Shown piece by piece: positions 58,185 to 64,000 of a stretch of 64,000 bases of DNA; within the stretch, counting starts at the first letter, position 1, and each line of letters opens with the position of its first letter. The DNA comes from Rhodococcus koreensis (GTDB lineage: Bacteria > Actinomycetota > Actinomycetes > Mycobacteriales > Mycobacteriaceae): the NCBI RefSeq assembly GCF_900105905.1, contig NZ_FNSV01000005.1:8025501-8089500 (forward strand), given 5' to 3'. Position numbers and translations under genes: made by a program. A model generated the notes under the pieces. The model made no database searches, was not told the DNA's origin, and was given only the letters and a program-made list of their open reading frames with translations.

Positions 58185-61100
58185 GCAAGAGCATGGTGAA
58201 GCCTCCGGCAGCGCGTTCTGCCGTTCCCGGTCCGGGTCGTCTGGGTCTCGTCGAGCCGACCGCTCCGTCCGAACTCCGCGAGCTGGGCTGGGTCGGTGAG
58301 GACAGCATCGAACTGCTGTGGTCGCTGTCGCGGGCCGCGAACGCCGACCTCGCCCTCCGCACCCTGGTGCGCCTGAGGGACGGGCTCGGTGAGAGCTGGG
58401 CCGAACTCGATACGGCACTGCGTACCGACAAGGGCCTGCGCGGCCGATTGTTCGGGTTGTTCGGTGCGTCCAGCGCGTTCGGTGACCACTTGGTCGCGGA
58501 TCCCGCGTCCTGGAAGATCCTCGCCGGCGACGTCCGCCTGCCGTCGAAGGACGAGGCGACCGCCACGATGATGGCCGCGGTCGGCGCCGAACCCGAGGAG
58601 GGCGCCCACCCGGACGCCCGCCTGTACCGGGCGAAGGTCACCGGACCCGATGCCATCGCGGCACTGCGCAAGACGTACCGCGACGAACTGATGCTGCTCG
58701 CCGCCGTCGACCTCGCGGCGACCGTCGAGAACGAACCGGTACTGCCGTACCAGACCGTCGGGCATCAGCTGTCCGATCTGGCCGATGCGGCGCTCGACGC
58801 CGCCCTCGCGGTGGCCGTCGCAGCCGTGTGCCCGGACGCCCCGTGCCCCGTGCGGCTGGCCGTCATCGCCATGGGCAAGTGCGGTGCCCGCGAACTCAAT
58901 TACGTCAGCGACGTCGACGTGGTCTTCGTCGCCGAACCCGCCGACTCGATCGCCAGCCGCATCGCGGGCGAGATGATGCGCATCGGGTCCTCGGCGTTCT
59001 TCGACGTGGACGCGGCGCTGCGGCCGGAGGGCAAGCGCGGGGAACTCGTCCGCACCCTCGAATCCCACGTCGCGTACTACAAGCGCTGGGCCAAGACCTG
59101 GGAGTTCCAGGCCCTGCTCAAGGCCCGCCCGATGATCGGTGACGTCGCGCTCGGGCAGCAGTATTTCGACGCCCTCAACCCGATGGTGTGGACCGCGTCG
59201 GAGCGCGAGGACTTCGTTCCCGAGGTGCAGGCGATGCGCCGCCGGGTGGAGGAGATGGTTCCCCCGGAACTGCGCGAGCGGGAACTGAAACTGGGTCGCG
59301 GCAGCCTGCGCGACGTCGAGTTCGCGGTCCAGCTCCTGCAGCTCGTACACGGGCGCGCCGACGAGGCGTTGCACGTCCAGAGCACCATCGACGCGCTCAC
59401 CGCACTCGCCGCCCGCGGCTATGTGGGCCGCGACGACGCCGCGAACCTGGCGGCGTCCTACGAGTTCCTGCGGTTGCTCGAGCACCGGCTGCAGTTGCAG
59501 AAGCTGCGCCGCACGCACACCCTGCCGCCCGCCGAGGACGAGGAAGCGCTGCGCTGGCTGGCCCGGGCCGCGCACATGCGACCCGACGGCAGCAAGGACG
59601 CGCTCGGCGTCCTCAACGCGGAGATCAAACGCAACGCGCACCGGGTGCGGCGCCTGCACGCCAAACTGTTCTACCGGCCGCTGCTCGAATCGGTGGCGCG
59701 CATCGACAAGGAAGCGCTGCGGCTGAGCCCGGACGCGGCCATCCGCCAGCTGGCGGCGCTGGGTTACACGGCCCCGGAGAACGCGCTCGGCCACCTCACC
59801 GCACTTACCAGCGGTGCGTCCCGCAAGGGCCGCATCCAGGCGCTGCTGCTGCCGACTCTGCTCGAATCGCTCGCCGACACACCGGATCCCGATGCGGGCC
59901 TGCTCGCGTACCGGCGGCTGTCGGACGCGATGACCGATCAGACCTGGTTCCTCCGGTTGCTGCGCGACGAGGCCTCGGTTGCCGAGCGGCTGATGACGGT
60001 GCTGGGATCCTCGGCCTACGTTCCCGACCTGCTGATCAAAGCACCGGACGTGGTGCGGCTGTTCGCCGATTCACCGGCCGGCCCACGGCTGCTGGAGTCG
60101 AAGCCGGAGGACGTCGCCCGCGGCATCCTGACGGCGTCGGCACGACACGACGATCCGGCCCGCGCGATCGCGGCGGCGCGCTCCCTGCGCCGCTACGAAC
60201 TGGCCCGCATCGCCTCCGCGGACATCCTCGGCATGCTCGACGTGCCGGGCGTGTGCCAGGCGTTGTCGTCCGTGTGGGCGGCCGTGCTCAACGCCGCCCT
60301 CGCCGCCGTCATCAAGGCGAGCGAGAAGGAGCTCGGCACGCCCGCTCCCGCGACGTTCACCGTGATCGGTATGGGCCGGCTCGGCGGCGGTGAACTCGGC
60401 TACGGTTCGGACGCGGACGTCCTGTTCGTGTGCGAGCCGCGCGAGGGGATCGACGAGACCGTCGCCGTCAAGTGGGCCAACAGCATCGGCGACAAGGTGC
60501 GGACCCTGCTCGGCGCGCCGAGCACCGATCCGCCGCTCGAGGTGGACACGGGCCTGCGGCCGGAGGGGCGCAGCGGCCCGATGGTGCGCACGCTGGCGTC
60601 CTACGAGGCCTACTACGCGCAGTGGGCACAGGCGTGGGAGATCCAGGCGCTGCTGCGCGCCCATCACGTGGCCGGCGACGCCGACCTGGGTCTGCGCTTC
60701 CTGCACATGATCGACAAGACCCGCTACCCCGAGGGCGGGGTGTCGGAGCAGGCGGTCCGCGAGATCCGGCGCATCAAGGCGCGCGTCGACTCCGAGCGGC
60801 TGCCGCGCGGCGCCGACCCCGCGACCCACACCAAGCTCGGGCGCGGCGGGCTCGCCGACATCGAGTGGACCGTGCAGCTGATCCAGCTGCGGCACGCCCA
60901 CGAGATCGAGTCGCTGCACAACACGTCGACCCTCGAGACACTCGACGCGATCGGTGCCGCCGAGTTGCTCAGCGAGTCTGACGTCGAACTGCTGCGCGAC
61001 GCGTGGATCACGGCGACGAAGGCACGCAACTGCCTCGTCCTCGTCCGCGGCAAGGCCACCGATCAGCTGCCCGGGTCGGGACGCGTCCTGTCCGCGGTCG

Positions 61101-61207
61101 CGCAGATCGCCGGCTGGGGCGGCGGCGACGCCGGCGAGTTCCTCGACAACTACCTGCGGGTGACCCGGCGGGCCAAGGCCGTGGTGGAGAGAGTCTTCGG
61201 GGAGTGA
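58181..61207 (+). CDS. glnE: Glutamine synthetase adenylyltransferase GlnE
   Basis: Adenylylates and deadenylylates glutamine synthetase. The 1008-residue protein has two nucleotidyltransferase domains: the first with AMGKCGARELNYVSDVDVVFV, the second with GMGRLGGGELGYGSDADVLFV (GSDAD motif). GlnD/PII_UTase-like helical inserts follow each. The GTG at 58181 overlaps the glnA2 stop, so the enzyme is coupled to its target. In M. tuberculosis GlnE is essential. ATG 58193 is an alternative start. Confidence 0.96.
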   Translation: MSKSMVKPPAARSAVPGPGRLGLVEPTAPSELRELGWVGEDSIELLWSLSRAANADLALRTLVRLRDGLGESWAELDTALRTDKGLRGRLFGLFGASSAFGDHLVADPASWKILAGDVRLPSKDEATATMMAAVGAEPEEGAHPDARLYRAKVTGPDAIAALRKTYRDELMLLAAVDLAATVENEPVLPYQTVGHQLSDLADAALDAALAVAVAAVCPDAPCPVRLAVIAMGKCGARELNYVSDVDVVFVAEPADSIASRIAGEMMRIGSSAFFDVDAALRPEGKRGELVRTLESHVAYYKRWAKTWEFQALLKARPMIGDVALGQQYFDALNPMVWTASEREDFVPEVQAMRRRVEEMVPPELRERELKLGRGSLRDVEFAVQLLQLVHGRADEALHVQSTIDALTALAARGYVGRDDAANLAASYEFLRLLEHRLQLQKLRRTHTLPPAEDEEALRWLARAAHMRPDGSKDALGVLNAEIKRNAHRVRRLHAKLFYRPLLESVARIDKEALRLSPDAAIRQLAALGYTAPENALGHLTALTSGASRKGRIQALLLPTLLESLADTPDPDAGLLAYRRLSDAMTDQTWFLRLLRDEASVAERLMTVLGSSAYVPDLLIKAPDVVRLFADSPAGPRLLESKPEDVARGILTASARHDDPARAIAAARSLRRYELARIASADILGMLDVPGVCQALSSVWAAVLNAALAAVIKASEKELGTPAPATFTVIGMGRLGGGELGYGSDADVLFVCEPREGIDETVAVKWANSIGDKVRTLLGAPSTDPPLEVDTGLRPEGRSGPMVRTLASYEAYYAQWAQAWEIQALLRAHHVAGDADLGLRFLHMIDKTRYPEGGVSEQAVREIRRIKARVDSERLPRGADPATHTKLGRGGLADIEWTVQLIQLRHAHEIESLHNTSTLETLDAIGAAELLSESDVELLRDAWITATKARNCLVLVRGKATDQLPGSGRVLSAVAQIAGWGGGDAGEFLDNYLRVTRRAKAVVERVFGE

Positions 61208-62166
61208 TCGCCACCTGGGGGGTGCGAGCACTGATCGCCCTCGGGTGGCTCGCGGTGCTCGTCGGCGTGTTCGGTGTGGTGCTGCGATTCCTCGACGTCC
61301 AGAATCAGCGTCTGCTCGTGCTGGCGTCCGCGGCGCCCTACCTGATGGCGGCCGCCGCGGTCGGGGTTCTGCTGCTGGGAATCACCCGGCACTGGATCGG
61401 GTTCGGGGTCGCGCTGACCGTGGCCGCGGTGGCCACCCTGTCGCAGGGCCCGCTGTACGTGGCGAATTCGGCGCCGGCGTCCGGGCCGGAACTGACCGTG
61501 ATGCAGGCCAACATCTGGCTCGGCAACGCGGACGCCGACTCCCTCGTCCGGCAGATCCGGGACCGCGACGTCGACGTGCTCACCGTCGACGAACTCACGC
61601 CGGAGGCCGTCGACCGGCTGGGGACCGCGGGCCTCGAATCGACCCTGCCGTACTCGTTCCTCATGCCCGGCGGCGGCGGTGAGGGAACCGGGATCTGGAG
61701 CCGGTACCCACTGACCGACAAGGTCCACCACTCGGAGTTCGTGCTGTCCGCGCTGTCGGCCAGGGTGGAACTCCCGGACGGCGCGAGCACGGCACTGTAC
61801 GCGTTCCACCCGGTCCCGCCGTGGCCGTCGGATCCGTCGCTGTGGTCACGCGAAATGGACCGCATCAAAGCCATTCTCGACGCCGTCCCCGCCGACTCGG
61901 GACCCGTGATCGTCAGTGGCGACTTCAACTCCACCCGCGACCACGTGAAGTACCGCAACCTGGTGACCGGACGCTACCGTGATGCCGCCGACCAGGTCGG
62001 TGCCGGAATTCAGAACACGTATCCCGCCGACCGGCAGCCGTTTCCGCCGATGATCGCGATCGATCACATCGTCACGAGCGGGGCGCAGGCGCAGTCCGTG
62101 GAATCGGTGGTGCTGACGGGCTCGGATCACCGGGGCCTCGTCGCCAGGATCACCCTCGGCGGCTGA
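61204..62166 (+). CDS. Membrane endonuclease/exonuclease/phosphatase family protein
   Basis: A 320-residue protein with three N-terminal membrane helices (about residues 8-28, 36-58, 64-82) followed by an EEP domain. Family residues are NIWLGNADA, TVDELTPEAV, SGDFNS and SDHRGLVAR. Members include lipid phosphatases and nucleases; a membrane-anchored EEP domain outside the cytoplasm is likely. It overlaps glnE by GTGA, which links it to the glnA2-glnE operon without known reason. Confidence 0.86.
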   Translation: MIATWGVRALIALGWLAVLVGVFGVVLRFLDVQNQRLLVLASAAPYLMAAAAVGVLLLGITRHWIGFGVALTVAAVATLSQGPLYVANSAPASGPELTVMQANIWLGNADADSLVRQIRDRDVDVLTVDELTPEAVDRLGTAGLESTLPYSFLMPGGGGEGTGIWSRYPLTDKVHHSEFVLSALSARVELPDGASTALYAFHPVPPWPSDPSLWSREMDRIKAILDAVPADSGPVIVSGDFNSTRDHVKYRNLVTGRYRDAADQVGAGIQNTYPADRQPFPPMIAIDHIVTSGAQAQSVESVVLTGSDHRGLVARITLGG

Positions 62167-62169
62167 CCG

Positions 62170-63153
62170 TCACGGGAGCGTGACGAATCCCTTCTGCACC
62201 AGCCAGTCCCGGGCCACGTCGGCCGGTTCCTCGCCCTCCACGTCGACCCGCCGGTTCAGTTCGGTGATCTCCTCGTTGGTCAGGGCCGCAGAGATCGGGG
62301 CCATCACCTCCGCCACCTGCGGGTGCTCCTCGGCGAAATCCTTGCGCATCGTGATCGCCGGGTTGTACTTCGGGAAGAACTGGCGATCGTCTTCCAGCAG
62401 CACCAGATCGAGCGCGATGATGCGGCCGTCCGTCGTGAACACCTCACCGAACTTGCACTGGGTTCCGTCCGCGGTGGCCTGATAGATGATGCCGGTCTGC
62501 AGGATCTGGCGGTTCGCGCGAGCCGGATCGAAGCCGTACTTGGCGGCCATGCCCGGGAATCCGTCCTGGCGGACGTTGAACTCGGTCTCCACGCACGTCG
62601 TCGCCGCGGCGGGGTCGCGGTTGACCAGGTCCGCGTACTCCGACAGCGTGGTGATCCCGGTCTCCTCGGCGGTCTGCCTGCTCATCGCGAGCGCGTACGT
62701 GTTGTTCATCGGGGCGGGATCCACCCACACCATGCCGTTGCGTTCGAGGTCCTCGTCGCGGACGGCCTCGAACTGCGCGGTCGGGTCGGGAATCGGAATC
62801 TCGTTGCCGAGGTAGTTGATCCACCCGGTGCCGGTGTACTCGTAGGTGACGTCGATCTGACCGTCCAGCTGGGCGTCCCGCGTGCTGTTGGACCCCTGGA
62901 TGTTGGTGAGGTCGCGCACGTCGGCGCCTGCGGCGCTGAGCGCGAATTCGATGATGTACCCGAGGGTGACCTGCTCGGTGAAGTCCTTGGACCCGACGGT
63001 GATCGGGACGCCCTCGAGTTCGGGCACGGGCTGGATGCTGCCCGGCTCCACCGACAGCGGCAGGGCGCCTCCGGATTCGAGACCGCAGGACACTGCGAGG
63101 ACCCCGCAGAACGTCACGGCCGTCGCGGCGATCGCCTTCCGCAGGAGGTTCAT
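62170..63153 (-). CDS. Osmoprotectant ABC transporter substrate-binding lipoprotein (ProX/OpuC-like)
   Basis: A 327-residue substrate-binding lipoprotein of the OpuAC/ProX family for glycine betaine, choline or related quaternary amines. Signal and lipobox AVSC at Cys23. Family features are ITVGSKDFTEQVTLGYIIEFAL, QIDVTYEYTGTGWINYLG and PAPMNNTYALAMS. ATG 63153 overlaps the permease stop (ATGA). It converges with the EEP gene, with 3 bp between stops. Confidence 0.9.
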   Translation of the reverse strand: MNLLRKAIAATAVTFCGVLAVSCGLESGGALPLSVEPGSIQPVPELEGVPITVGSKDFTEQVTLGYIIEFALSAAGADVRDLTNIQGSNSTRDAQLDGQIDVTYEYTGTGWINYLGNEIPIPDPTAQFEAVRDEDLERNGMVWVDPAPMNNTYALAMSRQTAEETGITTLSEYADLVNRDPAAATTCVETEFNVRQDGFPGMAAKYGFDPARANRQILQTGIIYQATADGTQCKFGEVFTTDGRIIALDLVLLEDDRQFFPKYNPAITMRKDFAEEHPQVAEVMAPISAALTNEEITELNRRVDVEGEEPADVARDWLVQKGFVTLP

Positions 63154-63926
63154 CAGCGCAGCCCCTTCGGGCCGAGGAACTCCTCGGCCAGGGCGCCGCA
63201 CCAGTCGACGAGCAGCGCCAGCGCGACCGCGAGCACGGCTCCCACGACCAGAGTCACGTTGTCGCGCAGCTTGTATCCGGTGTCGATGAGGATTCCGAGA
63301 CCGCCGGCGCTGACGAGGAAACTGAGCGTCGCGGTGCCCACCGCGAGGACCAGCGACGTGCGCAGTCCGGCGAGGATGTACGGGACGGCGAGCGGGAACT
63401 CGACCTTGCGCAGCACGAGACCGGCCGTCATGCCCTGTCCCCGCCCGGCGTCGATGACCGCGGGATTGACCTCCTGCAGACCGAGGATCGTGTTCCGCAG
63501 CACGGGCAGGAGGGAGTAGAACGCGATGGGGAGCACCCCGATCCAGAATCCGGTGGTCCCCGTCGCGAGGAACAGCAGCACGAGCAGTCCGATGGCAGGC
63601 GCGGCCTGCCCGATGTTGGCGATGCCGATGAAGACCGGTGCCAGCTTGGTGAACCCGGGCCGGGTGAGCAGGATCCCGAGCGGGACGGCGACGATGACGA
63701 CGATCACCACCACGACCACGGTGATCAGCACGTGCTGCCACGTCAGGGTCGCGATGTTCGCGGCGTTGAGACTGCCCTTCTGCGTGGCGGTCAGGTCTCG
63801 GCTGAACGCCCAGCCGAGGACACCCACCACCAGGAACAGGACGAGGATCGGCTGGACCAGCAGGCGGGCCCGCTCCGAACGCCGGGCGGCCGGAGCGGTG
63901 GGCTTCGTGGTGACGGCGGCCGTCAT
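63153..63926 (-). CDS. Osmoprotectant ABC transporter permease (ProW/OpuCB-like)
   Basis: A 257-residue membrane component with about six helices, of the OpuCB/ProW type. The EAA-like loop is VNPAVIDAGRGQGMTAGLVLRKVEFPLAVPYILAG. It follows the upstream gene with an ATGA overlap at 63923-63926 and precedes the binding protein gene. The transporter probably provides compatible solutes under osmotic stress, which fits the Kdp genes at the other end of the window in general theme only. Confidence 0.9.
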   Translation of the reverse strand: MTAAVTTKPTAPAARRSERARLLVQPILVLFLVVGVLGWAFSRDLTATQKGSLNAANIATLTWQHVLITVVVVVIVVIVAVPLGILLTRPGFTKLAPVFIGIANIGQAAPAIGLLVLLFLATGTTGFWIGVLPIAFYSLLPVLRNTILGLQEVNPAVIDAGRGQGMTAGLVLRKVEFPLAVPYILAGLRTSLVLAVGTATLSFLVSAGGLGILIDTGYKLRDNVTLVVGAVLAVALALLVDWCGALAEEFLGPKGLR

Positions 63927-64000
63927 GACGGTGTCCCGCGCTCACTCGCCCCGTCCTGCTGCGGCTCGGCGTCCTCGTCGTCGTGCGCGTGTTCTTCACG
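63923..64000 (-). CDS. C-terminal end of upstream osmoprotectant transporter gene (partial)
   Basis: Open reading frame on the minus strand, entering the window at 64000 and ending with TGA at 63923-63925. The 25 codons read as an acidic tail (EEHAHDDEDAEPQQD...). In such operons the gene here is the ATP-binding subunit or a second permease. Only context supports the identity. Confidence 0.6.
   Translation of the reverse strand, partial: REEHAHDDEDAEPQQDGASERGTPS

Overview
The window is chromosomal DNA of a high-GC, mycolate-making actinobacterium, most likely a Rhodococcus. Three things point there: codon and base composition; a gene order that matches Mycobacterium tuberculosis block by block (recO-uppS-zur-smtB-glyS, dgt-dnaG, aceE-mabR-fabD-acpM-kas-accD6, ptpA-ptkA-cobC-nif3-rnhA, panB-caeA-glnA2-glnE); and an NDMA-dependent alcohol dehydrogenase. 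Genes are densely packed, and many neighbours share 4-bp ATGA/GTGA stop/start overlaps that imply translational coupling. I see no prophage, transposase, CRISPR array or other acquired island.

Layout. 1-5.4 kb: end of the Kdp potassium operon (kdpB partial, kdpC) with its sensor/response regulator pair kdpDE. 5.5-8.9 kb: small enzymes, then recO, uppS (polyprenyl diphosphate synthase for cell-wall carrier lipid) and a coupled hypothetical. 8.9-11.3 kb: divergent smtB-zur zinc regulators and glycyl-tRNA synthetase, with palindromic DNA in the shared promoter. 11.3-14.2 kb: a TPM-domain membrane protein coupled to a lipoprotein that appears to use a CTG start. 14.2-19.8 kb: DUF218 protein, dGTPase, secreted lipase, primase. 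19.9-26 kb: tRNA-Asn, AI-2E-type permease, tRNA-Met, small enzymes, NDMA-dependent alcohol dehydrogenase, serine hydrolase, DUF3145. 26.1-34.6 kb (minus strand): the mycolic/fatty-acid FAS-II operon fabD-acpM-kas-accD6 with its regulator mabR, and pyruvate dehydrogenase aceE, which supplies acetyl-CoA. 34.7-38.5 kb: lipoprotein, DUF3052, AhpE peroxidase, tRNA-Val, a small-repeat protein with its own MarR/GbsR-like regulator and a clear operator. 38.5-47.5 kb: cobD, SURF1, ptpA/ptkA, cobC, Nif3-like, zinc ribbon protein, RNase H-phosphatase, ArsB-like permease. 47.5-48 kb: RNase P RNA. 48.2-52.6 kb: hydrolase, LysE exporter, a hadA/hadB-like dehydratase pair, a previously unmarked 30-codon gene with its own terminator, RNB nuclease. 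52.6-64 kb: pip, panB, a Hip1/CaeA-type lipoprotein hydrolase, glnA2-glnE-EEP operon, and an osmoprotectant ABC transporter running off the right edge.

The most rewarding non-coding signals are a perfect 46-bp palindrome between two convergent genes (45696-45741), a 30-bp operator in front of the MarR/GbsR-like gene (37371-37400), palindromes in the smtB/glyS, fabD and 48.2-kb hydrolase promoters, a 16-bp-arm hairpin inside the FAS-II operon, 3.6 copies of a 27-bp tandem repeat that reiterates a stop codon (49024-49121), and the 30-codon ORF at 50757-50849. All functional readings of these are inferences from sequence alone.
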